Assembly (NCBI GenBank): GCA_905479025.1
Contig: CAJQKX010000830.1
Coordinates: 1-9,342 of the forward strand
Length of the DNA stretch: 9,342 bases
Direction of reading: 5' to 3'
Source: an uncultured Paraglaciecola sp.
Lineage (GTDB): Bacteria; Pseudomonadota; Gammaproteobacteria; Enterobacterales; Alteromonadaceae
The translations under genes were made by a program, and so were the position numbers. The notes below the pieces were generated by a model that did not search any database, had not been told where the DNA came from, and saw only the letters and a program-made list of their open reading frames with translations. Shown here one piece after another: positions 1 to 6,348 of the stretch. Position 1 is the stretch's first letter. Every line of letters begins with the position of its first letter.

Positions 1-629
1 GCAAAAGCAATAATGGCTGAAGATGCAAAAACACCTCCCATAAGGCCTTCAATGGTCTTACCTGGCGAGACTTCAGGCCGCAACTTATGTTTTCCAAATT
101 TCACGCCAACAAAAAAAGCACCAATATCAGCGGCCCAAACAATACCCAACACATAAAAAATTAAAGATGCGCCGTAGTATGGATCAACATCGTACAAACT
201 TGTGCGAAGTGAAACAACTGCAACCCAGGTCGGTATGAGAGTTAAAAAACCAAATGTACCTCGGAGTATTTTACTGGTATTCCACACAGAACTGTATCTG
301 GGATAGGCAATAATCATCGCCAAGGACACTACCCACCATATGACCGCTATGGATAGTATGTAGGTATATAAACTATTTAGCTGACCTTGATACCAAATTA
401 AATCTGAAGGCAGCACATATGACAATATCAGGCAGACTGCAACGACTAGTGCGGCATAGGTATTTTTTATGAAAGTGCGGGTCATACCCGACATACTTGA
501 CCATTCCCAAGCACCTAGGCCCATAACTAATGCAATCATAATTTCAAAGCTGAATAGGGGTAAATATAAAATGGCAAATAACGCCAAAGGGGCAAGAATG
601 AGCGCGGTGATAATCCGTTTTTTTAGCAC
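1..629 (-). CDS. cdsA: Phosphatidate cytidylyltransferase (CDP-diglyceride synthase), 5' part only
   Basis: This inner-membrane enzyme makes CDP-diacylglycerol from CTP and phosphatidic acid, the branch point to phosphatidylethanolamine, phosphatidylglycerol and cardiolipin. The window holds 209 codons from the N-terminus. The frame runs off the left edge, so the C-terminal family signature is not visible (E. coli CdsA is about 285 residues). I see several hydrophobic segments (about residues 5-25, 28-43, 57-73, 88-109, 122-140, 152-175). The conserved block WAADIGAFF (165-173), then GKHKL (179-183) and SPGKTIEG (188-195), closely resembles E. coli DTGAYMFGKLFGKHKL...VSPGKT. I chose a GTG start at 629 because it gives the family N-terminus MLKKRIITAL and has GAGAAG at 635-640 just upstream; the nearby ATG at 642-644 is followed at once by a stop. 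The gene lies 40 bp after uppS and is probably cotranscribed with it. Confidence 0.93.
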   Translation of the reverse strand, partial: MLKKRIITALILAPLALFAILYLPLFSFEIMIALVMGLGAWEWSSMSGMTRTFIKNTYAALVVAVCLILSYVLPSDLIWYQGQLNSLYTYILSIAVIWWVVSLAMIIAYPRYSSVWNTSKILRGTFGFLTLIPTWVAVVSLRTSLYDVDPYYGASLIFYVLGIVWAADIGAFFVGVKFGKHKLRPEVSPGKTIEGLMGGVFASSAIIAF

Positions 630-669
630 GGATTCTTCTCACATTTATTGATTTTATTTTTACTAATCA

Positions 670-1410
670 TTAACTTACTTGCTCTGAGGTTTTACCGAAA
701 CGTCTATGACGTTCATGAAAAGCGTCCACCGCAGCTTGGAAAACGGCTTCATTAAAATCTGGCCAAAAGTCTTCTGAGAAATATAATTCAGCATAGGCAA
801 TTTGCCATAACAAAAAATTACTGACTCTTTGTTCCCCACCGGTGCGGATCAATAAGTCTACTGAGGGTAAACTTGCTACACAGGTATGACGTGCAAATGT
901 ATCTTCGTCGATATCTGCCACATCAACTTGACAAGCTTGTACTTGTTTAATTAACTCTTTAGCCGCATTCACTATGTCCCATCGACCGCCATAGTTGGCG
1001 GCAATATTTAAAACTAGACTATCATTTTTTTCAGTAAGAGCCTCTGCTTCGCTTATCCTATTAACCAGTTTACTATCAAACCGACTCATATCACCAATTA
1101 TGTTGAGCCTGACATTATTTTTATGCAGTTTTTTAACTTCACTGCCAAGCACCATCTTAAAGAGTTCAATTAGCACCCCAATCTCTTCGGATGGTCGGTT
1201 CCAATTTTCACTGCTAAAAGCAAACAGTGTGAGCACTTTCACACCATTTTTTAATGCATAGGAAACAGCTGCTCGCACTGCTTTAACACCCGCTTTATGA
1301 CCAAAAGTGCGGATTTTGCCTTTTTTCTTAGCCCAGCGGCCGTTGCCATCCATGATAATAGCAACATGTTGTGGCATCGTGGGTTCGAGTAATGGTTCAG
1401 ATGAATTCAT
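670..1410 (-). CDS. uppS: Undecaprenyl pyrophosphate synthase (cis-prenyltransferase)
   Basis: This cytosolic enzyme adds eight isopentenyl units in cis to farnesyl diphosphate, making the C55 carrier used for peptidoglycan and surface polysaccharides. At 246 residues it is close to E. coli UppS (253). The catalytic motif MDGNGRW sits at 20-26 with Asp21 (E. coli Asp26), GHKAG at 37-41, FAFSSENWNRP at 63-73, and RTGGEQRVSNFLLWQ at 189-203. That last motif supplies Arg189, Glu193, Arg195 and Ser197 for pyrophosphate binding, and Glu208 for Mg. All key residues are present with a constant offset of five from E. coli. The start is the ATG 17 bp after the frr stop. It has only a weak ribosome binding site, which suggests translation coupled to frr. 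Met12 is a possible alternative start but also lacks a good site. The gene dxr, which separates frr and uppS in E. coli, is absent here. Confidence 0.97.
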   Translation of the reverse strand: MNSSEPLLEPTMPQHVAIIMDGNGRWAKKKGKIRTFGHKAGVKAVRAAVSYALKNGVKVLTLFAFSSENWNRPSEEIGVLIELFKMVLGSEVKKLHKNNVRLNIIGDMSRFDSKLVNRISEAEALTEKNDSLVLNIAANYGGRWDIVNAAKELIKQVQACQVDVADIDEDTFARHTCVASLPSVDLLIRTGGEQRVSNFLLWQIAYAELYFSEDFWPDFNEAVFQAAVDAFHERHRRFGKTSEQVS

Positions 1411-1427
1411 TATCAGTTATAGCTCAA

Positions 1428-1985
1428 TCACACTTCCATTAAGTCTTTTTCTTTTGCTACTAAAATTTCATCAATTTCCTTTACAAAAGCATCGGTTAGT
1501 TTTTGAACATCATCTTCACCACGACGGCTGTCATCTTCACTGATTTCTTTTTCTTTCAATAATTCTTTTATATCACTATTCGCATCACGACGAATATTAC
1601 GGACAGCTACTTTACCTTGTTCAGCTTCACTACGCACAACACGAATCAAGTCTTTACGGCGCTCTGCAGTCAAAGCAGGCATTGGTATACGCATAACAGA
1701 ACCTGCACTCATAGGATTAAGACCTAGGTCTGATTGCATAATGGCCTTTTCAACCGCTTTTGCAGAACTTTTATCAAACACTGTTAGTGCTAACGTCCTA
1801 GAATCTTCTGCAATGATATTGGCTAGCTGTTTAAGTGGCGTGTCTGAACCGTAATAAGGCACCATAATGCTATCGAGTAGGCTTGGATGTGCTCGGCCAG
1901 TTCGAATTTTTGAAAGTTGCCCCTTTAACACGCTGATACTTTTTTCCATGCGCTGACGCGCGTCATCATTAATTTCGTCAATCAC
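1428..1985 (-). CDS. frr: Ribosome recycling factor
   Basis: RRF works with EF-G in the cytosol to split post-termination ribosomes from mRNA after release of the peptide. The product is 185 residues, the same length as E. coli RRF. It shows the long-helix sequence [13 protein letters not shown] (26-38), the hinge and domain II region around 40-100 ([27 protein letters not shown]), and VRNIRRDAN at 128-136. The last segment contains Arg129, Arg132 and Arg133, the basic patch that contacts 23S rRNA. The start is GTG at 1983-1985, giving [13 protein letters not shown] to match the family N-terminus. AGGA lies eight bases upstream. The gap to the pyrH stop is 16 bp, so pyrH and frr are almost certainly in one transcript, with uppS following closely. 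Confidence 0.98.
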   Translation of the reverse strand: MIDEINDDARQRMEKSISVLKGQLSKIRTGRAHPSLLDSIMVPYYGSDTPLKQLANIIAEDSRTLALTVFDKSSAKAVEKAIMQSDLGLNPMSAGSVMRIPMPALTAERRKDLIRVVRSEAEQGKVAVRNIRRDANSDIKELLKEKEISEDDSRRGEDDVQKLTDAFVKEIDEILVAKEKDLMEV

Positions 1986-2001
1986 AATAGTTTTCCTTTT
2001 T

Positions 2002-2751
2002 CTACTTTATTTGTTTTATTTCTTCAGTATGGCAAATCAACGTACCTACATTTTCGCCCATTACAACCGCTCTCATACAGCCAGGTTTATTCATTTTAAA
2101 CACACGAATGGGTACATTATGATCGCGAGCAAGAGTGAAGGCTGCCAAATCCATTACTTTTAATTCTTTGTCTAGCACTTCATCATAAGACAATACTTTG
2201 TATAATTTTGCTTCTGGATTTTTGGCTGGATCATCGTCGTATACGCCATCTACTTTGGTCCCTTTTAATACTGCATCCGCTTCAATTTCAATTCCGCGTA
2301 AACAAGCAGCAGAGTCAGTAGTAAAGAAGGGATTCCCCGTACCCGCAGAAAAAATCACTACGCGACCAGACTTTAGTAAACTGATGGCCTCTGCCCAGTT
2401 GTAGTTGTCACACACACCATTTAAAGGAATAGCGGACATCAAACGGGCGTTAACAAAAGCACGGTGCAATGCATCACGCATTGCAAGACCATTCATAACA
2501 GTAGCTAACATACCCATATGGTCACCAACTACACGGTTCATACCAGCTTTGGCCAAACCTTCTCCTCGAAACAGGTTACCACCACCAATAACCAAACCCA
2601 CTTCAACACCCAACTCAACTATTTCTTTTATTTCTTGTGCCATGCGTTCTAGCACTTTTGGATCGATGCCAAAGCCTTCATCTCCCATTAATGCTTCACC
2701 ACTGAGTTTTAACAATATTCTTCGATAAGCGGACTTGGGTGCGATACTCAT
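2002..2751 (-). CDS. pyrH: UMP kinase (uridylate kinase)
   Basis: This is the bacterial hexameric UMP kinase of the amino acid kinase fold. It phosphorylates UMP to UDP with ATP, is activated by GTP and inhibited by UTP, and supplies all pyrimidine nucleotides. At 249 residues it is slightly longer than E. coli PyrH (241). Visible motifs are [10 protein letters not shown] (12-21, Lys15), GGGNLFRG (56-63), [20 protein letters not shown] (76-95, with UMP-binding Asp77), [15 protein letters not shown] (135-149, Asp146) and [13 protein letters not shown] (163-175). The ATG start has AGGA about 11 bases upstream, a little far. The gene is separated from tsf by a terminator and 220 bp, so it probably has its own promoter and heads a pyrH-frr-uppS-cdsA unit. 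Confidence 0.98.
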   Translation of the reverse strand: MSIAPKSAYRRILLKLSGEALMGDEGFGIDPKVLERMAQEIKEIVELGVEVGLVIGGGNLFRGEGLAKAGMNRVVGDHMGMLATVMNGLAMRDALHRAFVNARLMSAIPLNGVCDNYNWAEAISLLKSGRVVIFSAGTGNPFFTTDSAACLRGIEIEADAVLKGTKVDGVYDDDPAKNPEAKLYKVLSYDEVLDKELKVMDLAAFTLARDHNVPIRVFKMNKPGCMRAVVMGENVGTLICHTEEIKQIK

Positions 2752-2793
2752 AGAGTGACATTTCCTAAAGGTGATAAAAGGCTGTGATGTTAG

Positions 2794-2808
2794 GGCCTAT
2801 AGGCCTAT
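2794..2808. repeat. Overlapping short palindromes in the pyrH leader
   Basis: GGCCTATAGGCC (2794-2805) and ATAGGCCTAT (2799-2808) are two perfect overlapping palindromes, giving two GGCCTAT copies in tandem. They lie just downstream (in minus-strand sense) of the large inverted repeat and 43 bp before the pyrH ATG, about where the transcript would begin. They may be an operator or a GC-rich initial transcribed segment; chance is also possible. Confidence 0.45.
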
Positions 2809-2810
2809 CG

Positions 2811-2866
2811 TACATATACCTGTGTTGTTTTAAAATAACAGATACCAAACAATACAGGTATATATA
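2811..2866. repeat. 20-bp imperfect inverted repeat upstream of pyrH
   Basis: The left arm (2811-2830) and right arm (2847-2866) are complementary at 18 of 20 positions around a 16-base centre; the innermost 17 positions contain one mismatch. The core is ATATACCTGT...ACAGGTATAT. It lies between the tsf terminator and the pyrH start, so it overlaps the only place for a pyrH promoter and could be an operator or an mRNA leader hairpin. It does not match the LexA, TyrR, PurR or CRP consensus in sequence and spacing. The repeat itself is plain; its function is unknown. Confidence 0.75.
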
Positions 2867-2890
2867 AAAAAGCACCTCAATTTGAGGTGC
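2860..2890 (-). terminator. Rho-independent terminator of rpsB-tsf
   Basis: A perfect 9-bp stem (arms 2872-2880 and 2882-2890, GCACCTCAA/TTGAGGTGC, in practice about seven pairs with a five-base loop) is followed on the minus strand by six U residues (2866-2871) and then AU-rich sequence. It sits 82 bp after the tsf stop, in the right orientation to end the rpsB-tsf transcript and separate it from pyrH. Confidence 0.88.
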
Positions 2891-2971
2891 CAGTATTATA
2901 CCCAAACAACTATAAAATGCATGTCTCAGCGTAAATTAAAATTGATATTGGTATTCATGCTTGTAGCATTT

Positions 2972-3844
2972 TTATTTTTTAACAGCTTCCATTTGAGCAG
3001 CCACTTCAGCTGCAAAGTCTTCTTCTTTTTTCTCGATGCCTTCACCAACTTCAAAACGTACGAAGTTAATGACGTCAGCACCTTTTGATTTAAGTAAATC
3101 AGCAACCAGGATAGAAGGATCTTTAACGAAAGGCTGGCCTGTCAAACTGATTTCACCAGTAAACTTCTTCATACGACCAGAAACCATTTTTTCTGCAATC
3201 TCAGGTGGTTTGCCAGATTGAAGAGCAATATCAAGCTGAATTTCTTTTTCTTTAGCTACGACTTCAGTAGGCACATCTTCAGGCTTTACAAAGAATGGGC
3301 TAGAAGCAGCAACATGCATAGCGATGTCTTTAGCTAATTCTTCATCACCACCTTGTAAAATTGCAATAACACCAATACGTGCGCTGTGAACGTAAGCACC
3401 AAGGTTATCACCTTCAACAGTAACAACACGACGAGGGCTGATGTTCTCACCGATTTTAGCTACTAGGGTATCACGTAATTCGCTGATTTTAACGCCATCG
3501 ACTTCAGTACTATTGAGTGTGTCCATGTCGTTAATCTTATTGGCAAATGCCACTTCAATTAATTTTTGACCGAACGACACAAAACCATCATCACGAGCAA
3601 CAAAATCAGTCTCACTGTTCACTTCCATCATAGTTGCTACACCTTTAGCAACTTTAGTCAAAATCACACCTTCAGCGGCAATACGACCTGCCTTTTTAGC
3701 GGCTTTCGCTTGACCATTCTTACGCATATTTTCGATTGCCAGCTCAATATCACCATCAGTTTCAACCAATGCTTTTTTACAATCAAGCATGCCGGCGGCT
3801 GTACGCTCACGCAATTCTTTTACTAGGGCTGCAGTCACTGCCAT
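2972..3844 (-). CDS. tsf: Translation elongation factor Ts
   Basis: EF-Ts is the guanine nucleotide exchange factor that releases GDP from EF-Tu. The product is 290 residues (E. coli 283). The N-terminal UBA-like domain (about 1-50) reads [19 protein letters not shown]. The core holds [10 protein letters not shown] (79-88) with Asp80 and Phe81, which intrude near the EF-Tu Mg site. [19 protein letters not shown] (174-192) and [15 protein letters not shown] (226-240) are typical of the C-terminal half. I place the start at the ATG at 3842-3844, because GAGGA lies seven bases upstream and the product then begins like E. coli Tsf. An in-frame ATG 36 bases further up adds twelve residues with no family counterpart. 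The gene follows rpsB after 164 bp containing hairpins and ends before a clear terminator. Confidence 0.98.
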   Translation of the reverse strand: MAVTAALVKELRERTAAGMLDCKKALVETDGDIELAIENMRKNGQAKAAKKAGRIAAEGVILTKVAKGVATMMEVNSETDFVARDDGFVSFGQKLIEVAFANKINDMDTLNSTEVDGVKISELRDTLVAKIGENISPRRVVTVEGDNLGAYVHSARIGVIAILQGGDEELAKDIAMHVAASSPFFVKPEDVPTEVVAKEKEIQLDIALQSGKPPEIAEKMVSGRMKKFTGEISLTGQPFVKDPSILVADLLKSKGADVINFVRFEVGEGIEKKEEDFAAEVAAQMEAVKK

Positions 3845-3914
3845 TTTCGTTTCCTCACCAAAATAATTTGTATGACTCATTCAAACTAATCAATTAAACA
3901 AATTATATGAAATT

Positions 3915-3950
3915 AAGATTTAAAAACAGGGGCATAGGCCCCCGTTTAAT
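3915..3950 (-). terminator. Terminator-like hairpin (probable attenuator) between rpsB and tsf
   Basis: On the minus strand AAACGGGGGC and GCCCCUGUUU pair fully (one G-U pair) across a CUAU loop (3924-3947). A run of five U overlaps the end of the right arm and AU-rich sequence follows. This is a strong intrinsic-terminator shape inside the rpsB-tsf spacer. Because tsf has no evident promoter of its own here, partial termination that lowers tsf relative to rpsB, or an RNA processing or stability role, seems more likely than a full stop. Confidence 0.7.
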
Positions 3951-3960
3951 TTATTCGTGT

Positions 3961-3984
3961 TAGGTAGCAGATGCTCGCTACCTA
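3961..3984 (-). other. Second hairpin in the rpsB-tsf spacer
   Basis: Eight perfectly paired bases, TAGGTAGC (3961-3968) and GCTACCTA (3977-3984), enclose an eight-base loop. The hairpin starts 24 bases after the rpsB stop codon and precedes the terminator-like hairpin. There is no U run directly after it. It may protect the 3' end of rpsB mRNA or help set the rpsB/tsf ratio. Confidence 0.6.
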
Positions 3985-4008
3985 GAGTGTCGTTTATCTC
4001 TAAGCGGA

Positions 4009-4740
4009 TTACTCAGCAGCTTCTACGAACTCACCTTTTTCAGCTTGCGCTTCTAGGTTTTGATCACGGCCATTGATAACAGCATCAGCTGCAGCATTTA
4101 GATAAAGTTGAACAGCACGGATAGCATCATCATTACCAGGTACGATGTAATCAACACCGTCTGGGTTTGAATTAGTATCAACAATTGAAACAACTGGGAT
4201 ACCTAAGTTGCCAGCTTCAGTGATAGCAATGTGCTCATGGTCTGCATCAACAACAAATAACACGTCTGGTAGACCACCCATGTTTTTGATCCCACCAAGG
4301 CTAGTTTCAAGCTTGGTCATCTCGCGCGTGAGCATTAACACTTCTTTTTTGGTCAATTTTTCAAACGTACCGTCTTGGCTTTGCTGTTCAAGTTCTTTTA
4401 AACGTTTGATTGACTGACGAACTGTTTTCCAATTAGTTAACATACCGCCTAACCAGCGTTTGTTAACATAGAATTGGTCACATTTGTCTGCTGCGTCTTT
4501 CACTGCATCACTTGCAGCGCGCTTAGTACCAACAAAAAGGATTTTACCTTTCTTAGAAGCTATGTTACCAACGAAGTTAAGTGCTTCGTTGAACATAGGA
4601 ACTGTTTTTTCTAGATTGATGATATGGACTTTATTACGTGATCCAAAAATGAAAGGTTTCATTTTTGGGTTCCAATAACGGGTCTGGTGTCCAAAGTGTA
4701 CGCCTGCCTGAAGCATGTCGCGCATAGATACATTTGCCAT
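4009..4740 (-). CDS. rpsB: 30S ribosomal protein S2
   Basis: S2 is a late-assembling small-subunit protein on the back of the 30S head-body junction and is needed for S1 binding. The product is 243 residues (E. coli 241). The N-terminus [20 protein letters not shown] and [23 protein letters not shown] (24-46) are diagnostic. So are FVGTKRAA (69-76), the [16 protein letters not shown] stretch (96-111), and [37 protein letters not shown] (158-194, described by position). A charged helical segment at about 104-150 fits the S2 coiled-coil hairpin. The ATG has AAGGA about nine bases upstream. It is the first gene of the minus-strand unit, behind a strong promoter and a structured leader where S2 is expected to repress its own translation. 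Confidence 0.99.
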   Translation of the reverse strand: MANVSMRDMLQAGVHFGHQTRYWNPKMKPFIFGSRNKVHIINLEKTVPMFNEALNFVGNIASKKGKILFVGTKRAASDAVKDAADKCDQFYVNKRWLGGMLTNWKTVRQSIKRLKELEQQSQDGTFEKLTKKEVLMLTREMTKLETSLGGIKNMGGLPDVLFVVDADHEHIAITEAGNLGIPVVSIVDTNSNPDGVDYIVPGNDDAIRAVQLYLNAAADAVINGRDQNLEAQAEKGEFVEAAE

Positions 4741-4915
4741 TATAAAAATTCCTTAATAGGGGTTAGGCCTCCATACATCCCAGTTCTCGATCCACTTAGA
4801 AAAGCTCTTAGTAGACACCCCGAAAAATGTGTCGATGTATGTGTGATATTTACGCTAATTTACTTAGCTTCTTCGCGATAATTACGTAGGGGGTCACACC
4901 TCCATTAATTTCAGC
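4741..4915 (-). promoter_or_regulatory. rpsB mRNA leader, candidate S2-responsive (t44-type) element
   Basis: About 175 bases separate the predicted transcription start from the rpsB ATG. Several complementary segments suggest a defined fold. CATACATC (minus strand, 4834-4841) pairs perfectly with GATGTATG (4772-4779). It stacks directly on an inner GACAC/GTGTC stem (4829-4833 with 4814-4818). GCTAA/TTAGC and GTGTGA/TCACAC pairs lie further 5'. A GGGG run in the inner hairpin loop can also pair with CCCC just before the Shine-Dalgarno, a possible pseudoknot. In E. coli this region (t44) is the rpsB leader through which S2 autoregulates; equivalence here is inferred from position and folding, not from an alignment. 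Confidence 0.6.
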
Positions 4916-4922
4916 GGTGCAT

Positions 4923-4951
4923 TTTATAGCATGGGGGTGATATATATTCAA
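4923..4951 (-). promoter_or_regulatory. Sigma-70 promoter of rpsB
   Basis: On the minus strand, TTGAAT (4946-4951) and TATAAA (4923-4928) are separated by exactly 17 bases, predicting a start near 4915. The sequence upstream is strongly A/T-rich, like an UP element. The bases after the -10 (TGCACCGC) form a GC-rich discriminator of the kind seen at stringently controlled ribosomal promoters. Confidence 0.8.
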
Positions 4952-5340
4952 GTTAAGTATTAATAATAACGATTAAAATCAACCAAAAATCTTTACCCTA
5001 AGCTAAAGATTTTATTACATAAAAATCAGTATTCGCCCTGAGTCAAAATAAATGAAAAACATTTGCGCAACGAATATTCATAGTTACTTTGGGGAAATCA
5101 GCAATCTGACTGTTCTCAGCCTAAGCAACCTTAGTTATTGGCTAACTTAAAAACACCAATATAGAGCGTATCTTTGTTAGTACCTATTCGGGGGTTCGGT
5201 TTCTTGAACCCTTTATAGTCGCTTCAAAAAAGATTAATTATTAAAATTAAACAATAACCAAACGCAAAAATCACATAGCTTAATCAGAAACTAGCGTCCT
5301 GTGATTGAGCACAAATAGACAATTTAATAACCATCTTTAT
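4952..5340. other. Non-coding, AT-rich divergent region between rpsB and map
   Basis: I see no credible gene here; the short open frames have no ribosome binding site and no recognisable product. What stands out is an AAAATCTTTA/TAAAGATTTT inverted repeat at 4986-5013, a GGGTTC/GAACCC repeat at 5192-5211 with an eight-base loop, and AATCACA/TGTGATT arms 24 bases apart at 5269-5306. The stretch separates two divergent promoters by about 400 bp. It could hold upstream activator sites or a small RNA, but nothing in it identifies either. Confidence 0.5.
4986..5013. repeat. 10-bp perfect inverted repeat upstream of the rpsB promoter
   Basis: AAAATCTTTA (4986-4995) and TAAAGATTTT (5004-5013) flank an eight-base centre. 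The centre of the repeat lies about 50 bases upstream of the rpsB -35 box. It is AT-rich with no U run beyond the stem, so it is a poor terminator. A protein-binding site or chance are both possible. Confidence 0.45.
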
Positions 5341-5346
5341 TCAGCT

Positions 5347-5376
5347 CTGGCAGGATTCACTCCGAAAAGATACAAT
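5347..5376 (+). promoter_or_regulatory. Probable sigma-70 promoter of map
   Basis: CTGGCA (5347-5352) and TACAAT (5371-5376) are 18 bases apart, predicting a start near 5383 and a leader of about 34 bases to the TTG start codon of map. The -10 is good and the -35 is four of six to consensus. Confidence 0.55.
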
Positions 5377-5416
5377 AGTGTTTATTAAACGAATTGTATT
5401 TAGTAGGAATAGAGCA

Positions 5417-6208
5417 TTGCCTGTCACAATTAAAACACCAGCTGAAATTGAGAAAATGCGCGTCGCTGGACGCCTTGCTGCAGATGTATTGCAAATGATT
5501 GGTGAATATGTCAAAAAAGGTGTGACCACCAATGAGCTGAATCAGATTTGTCACAATTATATTGTTGATGTCCAAAAGTGCATTCCTGCTCCTCTTAATT
5601 ATGGCAACCCACCTTTTCCAAAATCTGTTTGTACTTCAGTCAATCATGTTATTTGCCATGGTATTCCTGCTGATAAGCAACTCAAAGATGGAGATTCAGT
5701 TAATATTGATGTAACTGTTATTAAAGACGGTTATCACGGCGACACATCAAAAATGTTTGTGGTAGGAAAAGCCTCTATAATGACTGAAAGACTGATCAGG
5801 GTGACGCAAGAGTCTTTGTATAAAGGAATAAAAATGGTCAAGCCTGGCGCTCGTTTAGGAGACATTGGCCATGTTATTCAACAATATGCTGAAAGTCACA
5901 ATTATTCAATTGTGCGTGAATATTGTGGTCATGGTATAGGTGCCAACTTTCATGAAGACCCTCAAGTAGTGCATTACGGAAAGCCTAACACCGGAGAAAC
6001 TCTTGAAGAGGGAATGTGCTTTACCATTGAACCGATGATCAATGCAGGTAAACGTTATTCAAAAGTATTACCTGATAAATGGACTGTCGTCACCAAAGAT
6101 CGGAGTTTAAGCGCACAGTGGGAACATACCTTGCTGGTCACTGCCAACGGCGTCGAAATTTTGACCCTACGAGACGACGAAGATATTGAACGTATTATCA
6201 ATCACTAG
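5417..6208 (+). CDS. map: Methionine aminopeptidase, type I
   Basis: This cytosolic two-metal peptidase removes the initiator methionine from nascent proteins when the second residue is small. The product is 263 residues (E. coli 264). The five metal ligands are Asp98 (NIDVTV), Asp109 (HGDTSKMF), His172 (GHGIG), Glu205 (TIEPM) and Glu236 (WEHT), and His81 (CHGIP) is the substrate-side histidine. Residues 58-69 (APLNYGNPPFPK) carry a loop two residues longer than in E. coli. I chose the TTG at 5417. It has AGGA eight bases upstream and gives MPVTIKTPAEIEKMRVAGRL, aligning with E. coli MAISIKTPEDIEKMRVAGRL. The upstream in-frame GTG at 5378 lies directly after the -10 box and would add 13 residues without a family counterpart. 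The gene is divergent from rpsB, as in E. coli. Confidence 0.98.
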   Translation: MPVTIKTPAEIEKMRVAGRLAADVLQMIGEYVKKGVTTNELNQICHNYIVDVQKCIPAPLNYGNPPFPKSVCTSVNHVICHGIPADKQLKDGDSVNIDVTVIKDGYHGDTSKMFVVGKASIMTERLIRVTQESLYKGIKMVKPGARLGDIGHVIQQYAESHNYSIVREYCGHGIGANFHEDPQVVHYGKPNTGETLEEGMCFTIEPMINAGKRYSKVLPDKWTVVTKDRSLSAQWEHTLLVTANGVEILTLRDDEDIERIINH

Positions 6209-6241
6209 CTCTGTATCACGCTGGTCATCATTCATCAAACC

Positions 6242-6287
6242 TTATGACAAATAATCATTACTTGCTGTAAATAGTTATTTGTCATAA
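6242..6287. repeat. 13-bp perfect inverted repeat between map and glnD
   Basis: TTATGACAAATAA (6242-6254) and TTATTTGTCATAA (6275-6287) are exact reverse complements around a 20-base centre, which can itself add a TTAC/GTAA stem. No U run follows on either strand, so it is not a standard intrinsic terminator. It begins 34 bases after the map stop codon and ends 61 bases before the glnD start. It could be an operator for glnD or an RNA processing or stability hairpin in a map-glnD transcript. Five bases further on, CGTGATTCACG (6290-6300) is another small palindrome. Confidence 0.8.
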
Positions 6288-6348
6288 CCCGTGATTCACG
6301 TAATTTGTGTTAATTGATTAGGCCACCACTCATTTAAAGGTATTCACG

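Noticed and set aside
469..651. 60-codon plus-strand open frame opposite cdsA
   Set aside because: It is antisense to a well-supported cdsA coding region, has no recognisable product, and lacks a convincing ribosome binding site.
2957..2975. ATGCT/AGCAT hairpin followed by a T-rich run on the plus strand
   Set aside because: No plus-strand gene leads into it, and the T-rich run is the complement of the tsf lysine codons and stop. On the minus strand no U run follows, and a much better terminator lies 80 bp downstream.
3845..3880. Twelve-codon N-terminal extension of tsf
   Set aside because: The downstream ATG has a strong GAGGA site at the right distance and matches the family N-terminus, and the extension itself covers that ribosome binding site.
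4687..4881. 64-codon plus-strand open frame across the rpsB start and leader
   Set aside because: It overlaps the rpsB N-terminal codons and structured leader in antisense and has no recognisable product or promoter.
5269..5306. AATCACA...TGTGATT arms suggesting a CRP site
   Set aside because: CRP sites have TGTGA and TCACA in the opposite order with six bases between; here the arms are reversed and 24 bases apart.
5347..5363. CTGGCAGG-like sequence resembling a sigma-54 -24 element upstream of map
   Set aside because: The matching GC dinucleotide of the -12 element is missing at the required spacing, while a sigma-70 -10 box fits.
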